Source: JBGPEQ01 sp050180895 (GTDB lineage Bacteria; Pseudomonadota; Alphaproteobacteria; Dongiales; Dongiaceae). Taken from it: a DNA stretch of 64,000 nucleotides. Within the stretch, counting starts at the first letter, position 1. Every line of letters starts with the position of its first letter. Positions 1-8,034 of this stretch are shown one piece after another. Under the pieces are notes generated by a model, which was given only the letters and a program-made list of their open reading frames with translations, did not search any database and was not told where the DNA came from. The position numbers were made by a program, and so were the translations under genes. The stretch spans positions 434,001 to 498,000 of the forward strand of contig JBFXDS010000003.1 of assembly GCA_050180895.1 (NCBI GenBank). Direction: 5' to 3'.

Positions 1-236
1 TCGACGCCGAGCACCGCTTCCCGCTGCCGCATCTGCGCATCGCCGATCCGAAGTCGTGCCAATGCGGCGAGGTGCTGAAGGGCGTGATCAAACCGCCGCA
101 ATGCAAGGTCTTCGGCACTGCCTGCACGCCGGAGACGCCGATGGGCGCTCTGATGGTCTCGTCCGAGGGCGCTTGCGCCGCCTACTATCAGTACGGCGTG
201 AAGCCGCTGGGCGACGACGTCAAGGGGGCGGCCTGA
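1..236 (+). CDS. hypD: HypD, C-terminal fragment (hydrogenase Fe-CN/CO cofactor assembly)
   Basis: This is the last 77 codons of a gene that begins before the window; the reading frame opens at base 3. HypD works with HypC as the scaffold on which the Fe(CN)2CO group of [NiFe]-hydrogenases is assembled in the cytoplasm. Visible here is the cysteine-rich C-terminal part of the family: a CQCGE stretch, a lone Cys in PPQCKVFG, then GTACTPETPMGALMVSSEG and a Cys before AAYYQYG. These agree with the Fe-S cluster region of HypD. The stop codon overlaps the hypE start (TGATG), so the two are translationally coupled. The assignment rests on the tail only, but the motifs and the hypEAB neighbours make it firm. 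Confidence 0.93.
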   Translation, partial: DAEHRFPLPHLRIADPKSCQCGEVLKGVIKPPQCKVFGTACTPETPMGALMVSSEGACAAYYQYGVKPLGDDVKGAA

Positions 237-1312
237 TGGCCCTGCTGGCCGCACCGCCTGTTGCCACCCGACCGCGGCGCGACCGGGTCAATCTGCGCAC
301 CGTCACGCTGGCGCACGGCGGCGGCGGCAAGGCCATGCGCGACCTGATCGACGATGTCTTCCTGTCGGCGCTGCCGGGCACGCCGATCGGGCCGATGGAG
401 GACCAGGCGCGGGTCGAGCTGGCGACGATCGCCGCGACCGGCGACCGGCTCGCCTTCACTACGGATTCCTATGTGGTCGACCCGATCGAGTTCCCCGGCG
501 GCGACATCGGCAAGCTCGCGGTCTGCGGCACGGTCAACGATCTCGCCGTCGGCGGCGCCCAGCCGCTCTATCTCTCCTGCGCCGTGATCGTCGAGGAGGG
601 GCTGGAAGTCGACACCCTGCGGCGCATCGCGCGCTCCATGGCCGTGACGGCCCGCGAGGCCGGCGTCGCGATGGTCACCGGCGACACCAAGGTCGTGCAC
701 CGCGGCGCTTGCGACAAGATCTTCATCACGACCAGCGGCGTCGGCGCGATCCCGCCGGGGCGCCGGTTCGGCATCGACCAAGCCCGGCCCGGCGACGTGG
801 TGCTGGTCAACGGCGTGCTCGGCGATCACGGCGCCGCCATCCTGGCTGCGCGCGGCGACATGGCGCTCGACGTGCCGCTCGCCAGCGACTGCGCCGCGCT
901 GAACGGCCTGATCGAGGCCCTGATCGCTGTGGCGCCCGGTTTGCGATTGATGCGCGACGCCACCCGCGGCGGCATCGCCACCGTGCTCAACGAGATCGCC
1001 GAGTCATCCGGCGTCGGCGTCGTCATCGACGAGGCGAGCACGCCGATGCGCGACGCGGTGAAGGGCATGTGCGAGCTGCTCGGCCTCGATCCGCTCTACC
1101 TCGCCAACGAGGGCAAGATCGTCGCCGTGGTGGCGCCGGAAGACGCGGGCGCGGCGCTGGCCGCCCTCCAGGCCCATCCGCTCGGACGCGAGGCGCGCGC
1201 CATCGGCCGCGTCGTCGCCGACCGTCCCGGCCGGGTCGTCATGGAGACCGTCTTCGGCGGCCGCCGTATCGTCGACATGCTCGTCGGCGAGCAGCTGCCG
1301 CGGATCTGCTGA
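236..1312 (+). CDS. hypE: HypE, hydrogenase maturation carbamoyl dehydratase
   Basis: HypE dehydrates the thiocarbamate that HypF places on its C-terminal cysteine, making the thiocyanate that supplies the cyanide ligands of the [NiFe] active site. I start it at the ATG that overlaps the hypD stop, giving 358 residues; an in-frame start further upstream lies inside hypD. The protein has the PurM/AIR-synthase-like fold expected of the family: LAHGGGGKAM near residue 25, a TDSYVVDP motif, GDTKVV and RDATRGG. It ends in PRIC, and Cys358 is the acceptor cysteine. Length matches typical HypE (about 340-360). It sits in the order hypD-E-A-B. Confidence 0.96.
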   Translation: MALLAAPPVATRPRRDRVNLRTVTLAHGGGGKAMRDLIDDVFLSALPGTPIGPMEDQARVELATIAATGDRLAFTTDSYVVDPIEFPGGDIGKLAVCGTVNDLAVGGAQPLYLSCAVIVEEGLEVDTLRRIARSMAVTAREAGVAMVTGDTKVVHRGACDKIFITTSGVGAIPPGRRFGIDQARPGDVVLVNGVLGDHGAAILAARGDMALDVPLASDCAALNGLIEALIAVAPGLRLMRDATRGGIATVLNEIAESSGVGVVIDEASTPMRDAVKGMCELLGLDPLYLANEGKIVAVVAPEDAGAALAALQAHPLGREARAIGRVVADRPGRVVMETVFGGRRIVDMLVGEQLPRIC

Positions 1313-1315
1313 GCC

Positions 1316-1654
1316 ATGCACGAGATGGGCATCACCCGGAACATCGTCGCGATCGTCAGCGAGCATGCGGGCGAGCGCCGGGTGCGCCGCGTCACGCTCG
1401 AGATCGGCCGGCTCTCCGCGGTCATGCCCGATGCCATCGCCTTCTGCTTCGACGTGGTGGCCGCCGGCACCGCCTGCGAGGGCGCGCGGCTGGAGATCGA
1501 GGAGGTGCCGGGCCGCGCCGAATGCCGCTCCTGCGGCCGCGACGTCGCGCTGGACGGGCCGCTCAGCCCCTGCGGCGCCTGCGGCTCGCGGCTGCTGCGG
1601 CGGACCGCCGGCGAGGAGCTGAAGGTCAAGGAGATGGAGCTGGAACTCGGTTGA
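1316..1654 (+). CDS. hypA: HypA, hydrogenase nickel-insertion protein
   Basis: HypA is a small nickel carrier that, with the GTPase HypB, loads Ni into the hydrogenase large subunit. The 112-residue product starts with MHE, where His2 is the family's conserved nickel ligand. The C-terminal half carries two CxxC pairs (CRSC near residue 63 and CGAC near residue 86) that form the structural zinc site. Length is typical (about 113-118). It begins 3 nt after the hypE stop, so it is co-transcribed and probably coupled. The assignment is clear; HybF is the same family and less likely given the other hyp genes. Confidence 0.95.
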   Translation: MHEMGITRNIVAIVSEHAGERRVRRVTLEIGRLSAVMPDAIAFCFDVVAAGTACEGARLEIEEVPGRAECRSCGRDVALDGPLSPCGACGSRLLRRTAGEELKVKEMELELG

Positions 1655-1697
1655 GGTCGGACCTCGAAGGCGAGGCCGACCGAGGGAGGAACGAGCG

Positions 1698-2588
1698 ATG
1701 TGCGCGACATGCGGATGCGGCGACACGCAGGAGGTCAGCGTGACCAAGCTGGCGGACGGGACGGACGGCGCCGGCCACGATCATCACCACCACCATCATC
1801 ACCACGACCATGGCGGCGATCACGATCACCACCACCACGACCACGGCGACGATCACCATCATCACGACCATCACCATGACGCCGACCATCATCATCACCA
1901 TCACGGGAACGAGCCATCGGCCGCGACGGTCCGGCTGGAGGCGGAGATCCTGGCCAAGAACCGGGAGATCGCCGAGCGGAACCGCAGCTGGCTCGCCGGC
2001 CGCGAGGTGCTGGCGCTCAATCTCGTGAGTTCGCCCGGCTCGGGCAAGACGACCCTGCTGGAGCGCACCATCCGCGATCTCGGCGGAAGCCGCGCCATCG
2101 CCGTCATCGAGGGCGACCAGGCCACGCCCAACGATGGGCAGCGCATCCGCGCCGCCGGCGCCGCCGCCGTGCAGATCAACACCGGTACGGGCTGTCACCT
2201 GGAAGCCGACATGGTCGCCCGGGCGATCGGCATGCTGCGTCCGGCGTTCCGATCGCTGCTGTTCATCGAGAACGTCGGCAATCTGGTCTGCCCGGCCCTG
2301 TTCGATCTCGGCGAGCGCGCCAAGGTGGCGATCCTTTCCGTTACCGAGGGCGAAGACAAGCCGATGAAGTATCCGCACCTGTTCCAGGCGGCGCGGCTGG
2401 TGTTGCTCAACAAGATCGACCTGTTGCCGCATCTCGACTTCGACCTCGACCGCTGCCTGGCCTGCGCGCGCGACGTCAACCCCGAATGCCCGGTCCTGCC
2501 GGTTTCGGCCCGTACCGGCGAAGGGTTGGACCGCTGGTACGACTGGCTTCGGAGCGAAGCGGAGGCGGGCGTCGCGGCCTCGGCCTGA
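1698..2588 (+). CDS. hypB: HypB, histidine-rich nickel-storage GTPase for hydrogenase maturation
   Basis: HypB is the GTPase that drives nickel transfer from HypA to the hydrogenase large subunit. The 296-residue product begins MCATCGCGD, the N-terminal cysteine motif that binds Ni with high affinity in E. coli HypB. Residues 27-69 are almost only His and Asp (29 histidines), as in rhizobial HypB proteins that also store nickel. The G domain follows: Walker A SPGSGKTT near residue 112, IEGDQ, and NKIDLLP as the guanine-specificity motif. A good ribosome site (GAGGGAGG) lies just upstream. It is the last hyp gene in the window; the gene to its right is convergent. Confidence 0.96.
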   Translation: MCATCGCGDTQEVSVTKLADGTDGAGHDHHHHHHHHDHGGDHDHHHHDHGDDHHHHDHHHDADHHHHHHGNEPSAATVRLEAEILAKNREIAERNRSWLAGREVLALNLVSSPGSGKTTLLERTIRDLGGSRAIAVIEGDQATPNDGQRIRAAGAAAVQINTGTGCHLEADMVARAIGMLRPAFRSLLFIENVGNLVCPALFDLGERAKVAILSVTEGEDKPMKYPHLFQAARLVLLNKIDLLPHLDFDLDRCLACARDVNPECPVLPVSARTGEGLDRWYDWLRSEAEAGVAASA

Positions 2589-2697
2589 TCGGGCGCAGAG
2601 AGGCTTTCTTCTAACCAAGAAGGGTTGCACCATGCGTAGAAATCTCAGGATCTTTGGTCATCCAGACTCGCCCCGTGAAGACCCGTTGAGCAGCGTG

Positions 2698-3432
2698 TCA
2701 GCGCCGCTGTGCCGGCCGCCATGGCCAGACGCCGCCCAGCGACTGGGTCACGGCCTCGCCGGCGACGAGCAACGGCTTTGACATTCGACGCACGTCCTCC
2801 GGCGCGAATCGTTCGCGCGGTCCGGAAAGCGAGATTGCGCCGTAGAGCGCCTGCTCCGGGCCGAAGACAGGACATGCGATTGCAGCGCACGCAGCGTCCC
2901 GCTCCCCATATGAGACGGCGATTGCCTCAGGAAGGTGCTTCTTTTTCAGGACATCAGGATGTTCGAATGCACGCAGTATCTTTCCGGGAGCGCCGCGATC
3001 GATCGGCAACAGGTCGCCCGCCCGAACACTGTCAAGCGTCGAGTGCCGAGAATCGATGCGAAACAGACACACCCGCGTCCGCAGATCCTGGCGCACATGG
3101 AACGAAGCGCTTTCTGTACCCCGCTCGACCAAACCCTCGAGGACCGGAAGAACAAGTGCCCGAAGCTGGTATGTATTCTCGTAGGCGCGGCCAAGTCTGA
3201 ACGCAAGAGGGCCAAGACCATAGCGTTGCTGGTTGTTCCGCATCACCATGGAGTGCCGCTCAAGCGATGCTAAAAGTCGCAGGACCGTACTTTTGTAGAG
3301 TCCCGTTTCGCGAGAAAGATCGGCGAGCGTGAGCGACGTTGCTGCTGTCTCGAGCGCCAATACGATGGCAAACGCTCGGTCGACTGCGGCAACGCCTCCT
3401 TCACCTCTTCGGATCGTTGATCGTTTCGGCAT
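2698..3432 (-). CDS. IclR-family transcriptional regulator
   Basis: The 244-residue protein has the two-domain IclR layout: an N-terminal winged helix-turn-helix (about residues 15-75, with TSLTLADLSRETGLYKSTVLR as the recognition region) and a C-terminal effector-binding domain (about 85-235, including RAGDLLPIDRGAPGKILRAF and CAAIACPVF). IclR proteins bind small organic acids and act as local regulators of catabolic operons. It is the last gene of the leftward catabolic operon and its start overlaps the end of the dehydrogenase gene by 32 nt. The paired palindromes at 8967-9150 in front of both arms of the locus are its likely targets, by inference. The effector is unknown. Confidence 0.9.
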   Translation of the reverse strand: MPKRSTIRRGEGGVAAVDRAFAIVLALETAATSLTLADLSRETGLYKSTVLRLLASLERHSMVMRNNQQRYGLGPLAFRLGRAYENTYQLRALVLPVLEGLVERGTESASFHVRQDLRTRVCLFRIDSRHSTLDSVRAGDLLPIDRGAPGKILRAFEHPDVLKKKHLPEAIAVSYGERDAACAAIACPVFGPEQALYGAISLSGPRERFAPEDVRRMSKPLLVAGEAVTQSLGGVWPWRPAQRR

Positions 3433-4333
3433 GCGAATCCGGAGTTCCTGCGACGCCTGCGCCCACTATCATGCTTATTACGGGGAAATACTGTGCTCCC
3501 AGGCCGTCGCCGATGGCCTGATCGAACAAACGATCGACTCGACGGGCCCCGGCAGCATCCACGCCGGCTTCGGCCGCCAGTTCGAGCGCGTAGGAGAGGT
3601 CTTTCTTTGCATACTCTACCGAAAAGGCTCTCAGCGGGAATTCTTGGGGGACAATTGCCTTTGCACCATGATTTCTCAGCGCGAAGCTGTCTCCGGAGCC
3701 CTTGGTCATCGTATCAAAGATCAATCCGGCGTCGAATCCGGAATGGCTCGCGATGGCGTAGGCCTCGGCTAATGCCGCCACGGTTTGAAACAGAACCATG
3801 TTGTTGAGTATCTTGGCGATTTGTCCGCTGCCGACCGTGCCGCAGTGGGTGATATCACTGGCGACAAGCGCGAGGAGAGGCTTGACTTCCTCGAACGTAT
3901 CCGGAGCTCCGCCGACCATCACCGACAACGTGCCGGCTTCCGCTGCCTGCCGTGTACGCGCGACGGGAGCGTCGAGATAGCGCACGCCGCGAGCTGAAAA
4001 GGCGGCGGCCAGCTCGCGCGTCACTTTTACTCCTGACGTGCCCAGGTCGACGAAAATCTGCCCGTCATGGACATGATCGAGGATTCCGCCCGGTGCATAT
4101 GCGAGTTCGACGAGCGTCTGCCCGGACGGCAGCGAGACGAATACGATGTCACTGCCGCGGATCGCGGCACCGGCACTCTCGCTGGCCTTTGCCCCGTCCT
4201 GTACCAAGCGCTGAACAGGGGCCGGATCGAGGTCGTAGACTCGGATACGATGGTTGCTCTTCCTTGTCAGATTCCGGCAAATCGGTTCGCCCATCACCCC
4301 GAGTCCGATGAATCCAATGGTCAGGATTTTCAC
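3401..4333 (-). CDS. NAD(P)-dependent beta-hydroxyacid dehydrogenase (3-hydroxyisobutyrate dehydrogenase family)
   Basis: Oxidises a primary hydroxyl next to a carboxylate (or reduces the semialdehyde). I choose the GTG start at 4333 because GGAGGAA lies just ahead of it and the Rossmann motif follows at once (GFIGLGVMG, residues 7-15), giving 310 residues, normal for the family. The catalytic lysine is K174 in SGQIAKILNN. The usual substrate loop DAPVSGG reads DAPVART here (residues 121-127), so the carboxylate-binding Ser-Gly-Gly is replaced. Changes at this site occur in family members with unusual substrates, such as sulfolactaldehyde reductase YihU (GRTS). It lies 16 nt after the aldehyde dehydrogenase, which may take its aldehyde product. 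Confidence 0.88.
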   Translation of the reverse strand: MKILTIGFIGLGVMGEPICRNLTRKSNHRIRVYDLDPAPVQRLVQDGAKASESAGAAIRGSDIVFVSLPSGQTLVELAYAPGGILDHVHDGQIFVDLGTSGVKVTRELAAAFSARGVRYLDAPVARTRQAAEAGTLSVMVGGAPDTFEEVKPLLALVASDITHCGTVGSGQIAKILNNMVLFQTVAALAEAYAIASHSGFDAGLIFDTMTKGSGDSFALRNHGAKAIVPQEFPLRAFSVEYAKKDLSYALELAAEAGVDAAGARRVDRLFDQAIGDGLGAQYFPVISMIVGAGVAGTPDSHAETINDPKR

Positions 4334-4349
4334 GACTTCCTCCGGTGCT

Positions 4350-5831
4350 TCAGGCCGTCGGACGGAGCGGACTATCGAGACCCCAGTACAAGCCCTTCGC
4401 CTGCTGGTACAAGCGGAAGCCGCCGAGGCCCTTCTCGCGGCCGATGCCGCTTTCCTTGAAGCCGCCAAAGGGAGTCGATATCGACAACTGTTTATACGTA
4501 TTGAGCCAGATCGTGCCGACATCCAGGCTGCGCGCCACGCGCCAGGCCCGCTGATAGTCGGAGGTCCACAAGCCGGCCGCAAGGCCGTAGACGGAATCGT
4601 TGGCCTGTTGCACCAAATCGTCCTCGTTCTTGAAGGGCAAGACACACAGCACGGGGCCAAAGATCTCCTGCTGGCAGATCGACGCGGAGTTCTCGAGATT
4701 TGTCAGAATCGTTGGAAGATAAAATGCGCCCGCCTCCAGGCGTGAATCACTCGGCCGTCCTCCGCCGAGAACAATGCATGCCCCCTCGGACTTGGCCGCG
4801 GCCACAAGGCGCTCGATGCGATCGCGGTGACCGAACGAAGAGATGGGGCCCATGTCGGCGTCGGGCGCATCGGGGACATCGACGCGAATGGCGCCGGCGC
4901 GCTCCACCAGTGTCGAAAGAACTCGGTCGTAGACGCTATGCTCGACAAACAGCCGCGACCCGGCGACGCAGGATTGGCCACTGCCTTCGAAGATTCCGCC
5001 TATGACCGCCCGGATGGCGACGTCGATGTTCGCGTCGGCGAACAAGATGTGAGGCGACTTGCCGCCGAGTTCGAGGCACACCGGCATGAGCTTCTCGGCG
5101 GCGATCTGAGCGATGCGTCGGCCGCTGTCGGTCCCGCCGGTGAAGGTTACCATCTTCACGCCGGGGTGACGGACGAGCGCGTCGCCGGTGACCGCGCCGA
5201 GTCCGGGCAGAACGTTCAAAATGCCCGGCGGAATGCCGGCGTCCAGCGCGGCGCGCCCCAGTTCCAGCGCGGCCGACGGCGTGATCTCCGATGGCTTGAG
5301 CAAGACCGCATTTCCGGCGGCGAGAGCGGGGGCGACTTTCTGGGCTTCCATGGTGAGCGGCGAATTCCAGGGCGTGATTGCCGCAACGACACCATACGGT
5401 TCATAGGCGGTCATGGAGATGTAGGAGCCGCGCGCCGGCGTGATATCCGAGCCGCACGTCTCGCAGACGGCCGCATAGTAGCGAAATGTCGCCACAGCCG
5501 AAGCCGCCTGCGCGCGGCACTCGCCAGCAATCTTGCCGTTTTCGCGCATCTGCGCGCGCCAGAAATCTTCCGCGCGCGACGCGATTATGTCGGCCAGTTT
5601 TGAAAGAAGTCCCGCGCGTATGTGCGGCAGCATGTGCCGCCATGCGGGAGCGTGCGCAGCCCGGGTGGCGGACTCGACAGCCGCAGCGACCTCGCGGGCT
5701 GAGGCCGCGCTCACCTCGTAGTTGACCTCTCCGTTCGCCGGATTGACGGATACGATGGCGTGGCCCGTGTTGTCGATCCACTCGCCGTCGATCAGCAGCG
5801 GCTGCTGGCGAGTCCTCTTAGGCAGGTTCAT
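4350..5831 (-). CDS. NAD(P)-dependent aldehyde dehydrogenase
   Basis: The 493-residue product oxidises an aldehyde to a carboxylate. It has the full family set: PWN at 154-156 (oxyanion-hole Asn155), TFTGGTDSGR (cofactor site), general base Glu254 in LELGGKSP, and nucleophile Cys288 in EGSGQSC. Length is typical for the ALDH superfamily. It lies between the leuD-like gene and the hydroxyacid dehydrogenase gene in the leftward operon, so an alcohol-aldehyde-acid oxidation sequence together with the dehydrogenase is likely. Residue Glu254 makes a simple non-acylating dehydrogenase more likely than a CoA-acylating methylmalonate-semialdehyde type, which lacks that Glu. The substrate cannot be read from sequence. 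Confidence 0.92.
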   Translation of the reverse strand: MNLPKRTRQQPLLIDGEWIDNTGHAIVSVNPANGEVNYEVSAASAREVAAAVESATRAAHAPAWRHMLPHIRAGLLSKLADIIASRAEDFWRAQMRENGKIAGECRAQAASAVATFRYYAAVCETCGSDITPARGSYISMTAYEPYGVVAAITPWNSPLTMEAQKVAPALAAGNAVLLKPSEITPSAALELGRAALDAGIPPGILNVLPGLGAVTGDALVRHPGVKMVTFTGGTDSGRRIAQIAAEKLMPVCLELGGKSPHILFADANIDVAIRAVIGGIFEGSGQSCVAGSRLFVEHSVYDRVLSTLVERAGAIRVDVPDAPDADMGPISSFGHRDRIERLVAAAKSEGACIVLGGGRPSDSRLEAGAFYLPTILTNLENSASICQQEIFGPVLCVLPFKNEDDLVQQANDSVYGLAAGLWTSDYQRAWRVARSLDVGTIWLNTYKQLSISTPFGGFKESGIGREKGLGGFRLYQQAKGLYWGLDSPLRPTA

Positions 5832-5861
5832 ATCGTCCGTCGCTCTCGATCGGGTGAGCTG

Positions 5862-6470
5862 CTAGCGTTGCCACGGCATCTCCGCCCGGTAGCGGCTTTC
5901 GAACGCTTCGATGTCCGGGAGGTACTGCAGGATCAGCGCGACATCGTCGAGCCCCTTGAGAAGACGTTCCTTGATGGTCGCCTCGATAGGAAAGGAATAC
6001 TGTGCCCCGTCCGGACCGACAACGATTTGGAATTCCAGGCTGATATCTATGTGAGCGCCCGGCCGCTCATGCAGTTGCCGGCGCAACGTCTCGCATGCGG
6101 TGCTGGGCAATTCGACCGGCAGCATCCCATTTTGCAGCATGTTGCCGTGAAAAATGTCGCCGAAGCTGGGTGAGATGATGGCGCGGATCCCGTAGTCGAC
6201 CAGCACGTAGACCGCCGCTTCACGGGCGGAACCGCAGCCGAAGTTCGAACCGGTAACGAGGATGCGCGCCTCGCGGTACGGCGCCTGGTTGAGGATGAAG
6301 TCCTGGCGCTCGCTGCCGTCGGCGGCAAACCGCATATCGTGAAACAGATATTGCTGCAGTCCGTCGCCTCTTGCTTTTCGTAAGAAGCGAGCCGGCACAA
6401 GTCGGTCCGTATCGACGTTGTTCATGTCGATGGGCGCTGCCAGTGCTTCAAGCCGGTTGAACGGAATCAT
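5862..6470 (-). CDS. leuD: LeuD-like small subunit of an aconitase-family hydro-lyase
   Basis: Small (swivel-domain) subunit that pairs with the LeuC-like protein encoded just upstream. From the ATG at 6470 it is 202 residues, the usual LeuD size. It shows NVDTDRLVPARFL near residue 18, GSNFGCGSARE at 74-84 and a DYGIRAIISPSFGDIFHGNMLQNG core. In leucine-biosynthetic LeuD the motif continues REHAPWAL; here it is REAAVYVL, a form I associate with catabolic paralogues. A role in a pathway other than leucine synthesis (a dimethylmaleate- or methylaconitate-type hydratase, for example) is therefore more likely. The gene starts 17 nt after the leuC-like stop, consistent with one complex. Confidence 0.85.
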   Translation of the reverse strand: MIPFNRLEALAAPIDMNNVDTDRLVPARFLRKARGDGLQQYLFHDMRFAADGSERQDFILNQAPYREARILVTGSNFGCGSAREAAVYVLVDYGIRAIISPSFGDIFHGNMLQNGMLPVELPSTACETLRRQLHERPGAHIDISLEFQIVVGPDGAQYSFPIEATIKERLLKGLDDVALILQYLPDIEAFESRYRAEMPWQR

Positions 6471-6487
6471 GGGATACTGGCAATCGC

Positions 6488-7894
6488 CTATTGCATGAGC
6501 GTGCGAACATCGGCCAACCTGCCGGTAACCGCCGCCGCCGCCGCCATCGCAGGGCTCATCAAGTGGGTGCGCGAGCCCTTTCCCTGTCGCCCTTCGAAAT
6601 TGCGGTTGGACGTGGAGGCGCAGCGCTGGCCGGCGGGCACGCTGTCGCCGTTCATCGCGACGCAGCTGGAGCAACCGGACGCGCGCCATTCGAAGCCGGC
6701 CGCCCGGAAGATGCGATCCAGACCCTCGGCCTCCGCCTGGCGCTTCACCGCGGTCGAACCCGGCGAAACCCAGGCGGGAACCACCGCGGTCCGGCCGTCG
6801 AGAACGGCCGCCGCGGACCGCAGATCCTCGATCCTCCCGTTGGTGCAGCTCCCGATGAAGACGCGATCCACCTTGACCTGATGGATCGGCATACCCGGGA
6901 CGAGCTCCATGTAGCGCAGCGCATGCTCCATCTGGGCACGCCGGTCTGCATCGGATGCCGCAGCCGGGTCGGGGACGACGCCGGTAACCGGGATCGCCTG
7001 TTCAGGGGTCAGGCCCCACGTGACCATCGGCGCAAGCTCAGCCGCCGGGATCCCGACCTCCCGGTCGAAGCAGGCCTCCGCATCGGTCGGGAGCTCTCTC
7101 CAGAAAGCAACGGCCTTGTCCCATTGAACGTCCGTCGGCGCATACGGCCGCCCCGCCAGGTACTGGAACGTTACGTCGTCGGGGGCAACCATACCCGCGC
7201 GCGCGCCGGCTTCGATCGACATGTTGCAGATGGTCATGCGCTGTTCCATGCTCATGCCGCGCAGCGTCGTTCCTGCATACTCGATGACATGGCCGGTGGC
7301 GCCGGCGATTCCGATTTTCGCAATGATCGCCAGGATCACATCCTTGGCCGTCACATAGGGACCGAGCCGACCGTCGATCGTGATGCGCATATTCTTCGGC
7401 AGCCGCTGCCATAGGCATTGTGTCGCCAAGGCCTGCTTCAGCTGAGATGCGCCGACGCCGAATGCAAACGCCCCCATCGCGCCATGGGTCGAGGTGTGAG
7501 AATCGCCGCAGGTGATCACCATGCCGGGCTGGCTGATGCCGAGCTCCGGCCCTACGACATGAAGGATTCCCTGGCGTGCATCGTCGATCCCGAAATGCTC
7601 GAATCCATGTTCTCTTGCGTTGCGCGCCAGATAGTCGACAAGCCCTCGTGCTTCGCCGTCGGCAATGCCGCCGATACCGGAATTGCGGTTGATTGTTGGG
7701 ACATAGTGATCAGGTGAGCCGAAAGTCTGTCGCGGCCTGCGCACCCTTCGCCCCTCCTTTGCCAGAGCACCGAAGGCATGAAATGATCCTTCAGCGACAA
7801 AATTGACATCGATGTAGAGCAGTACTTCATCCGCTCCACGCGAAACGATGGCGTGACGTCGCCAGATCTTGTCGAATAGAGTGCGGGCCTTCAC
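6488..7894 (-). CDS. leuC: LeuC-like large subunit of an aconitase-family hydro-lyase
   Basis: Large [4Fe-4S] subunit of a dehydratase/hydratase. The 468-residue protein has the three cluster cysteines of the family: C350 in IGSCTNGR and C408/C411 in GCSSC. It also has DHYVPT near residue 62 and the CGDSHTSTHGAMGAFAFG block near 129. Length is typical for LeuC (about 465-475). It shares an operon with the LeuD-like subunit, a PrpB/ICL-type lyase and oxidoreductases rather than with leuA or leuB, so I infer a catabolic hydro-lyase that moves a hydroxyl on a substituted dicarboxylate or tricarboxylate before C-C cleavage. The 140 nt in front of it may hold an internal promoter. Confidence 0.87.
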   Translation of the reverse strand: MKARTLFDKIWRRHAIVSRGADEVLLYIDVNFVAEGSFHAFGALAKEGRRVRRPRQTFGSPDHYVPTINRNSGIGGIADGEARGLVDYLARNAREHGFEHFGIDDARQGILHVVGPELGISQPGMVITCGDSHTSTHGAMGAFAFGVGASQLKQALATQCLWQRLPKNMRITIDGRLGPYVTAKDVILAIIAKIGIAGATGHVIEYAGTTLRGMSMEQRMTICNMSIEAGARAGMVAPDDVTFQYLAGRPYAPTDVQWDKAVAFWRELPTDAEACFDREVGIPAAELAPMVTWGLTPEQAIPVTGVVPDPAAASDADRRAQMEHALRYMELVPGMPIHQVKVDRVFIGSCTNGRIEDLRSAAAVLDGRTAVVPAWVSPGSTAVKRQAEAEGLDRIFRAAGFEWRASGCSSCVAMNGDSVPAGQRCASTSNRNFEGRQGKGSRTHLMSPAMAAAAAVTGRLADVRTLMQ

Positions 7895-8034
7895 GGCAAG
7901 CTTCTCATTACGAACAGAGACTCAGTATGGCGCAATGCCTGCAGAATTGGTGTGGCAGAGATTGCTGCAAGCTGGGGTGACTTGTCTTGCGGACATACCG
8001 ACAATAGCTCATGTACTTCACTATCCGGGCTAAA

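Noticed and set aside
1626..2633. Minus-strand frame rich in Val and Met across hypB
   Set aside because: It is the complement of the histidine-codon tract of hypB, not a membrane protein.
2589..2697. Terminator hairpin between hypB and the IclR gene
   Set aside because: Only a 5-bp CTTCT/AGAAG stem is found, with no U-run; too weak to report as a feature.
5862..7894. LeuC/LeuD as leucine biosynthesis genes
   Set aside because: No leuA or leuB is present, the LeuD motif is of the variant type, and the operon is catabolic. The symbols are kept only as family names.
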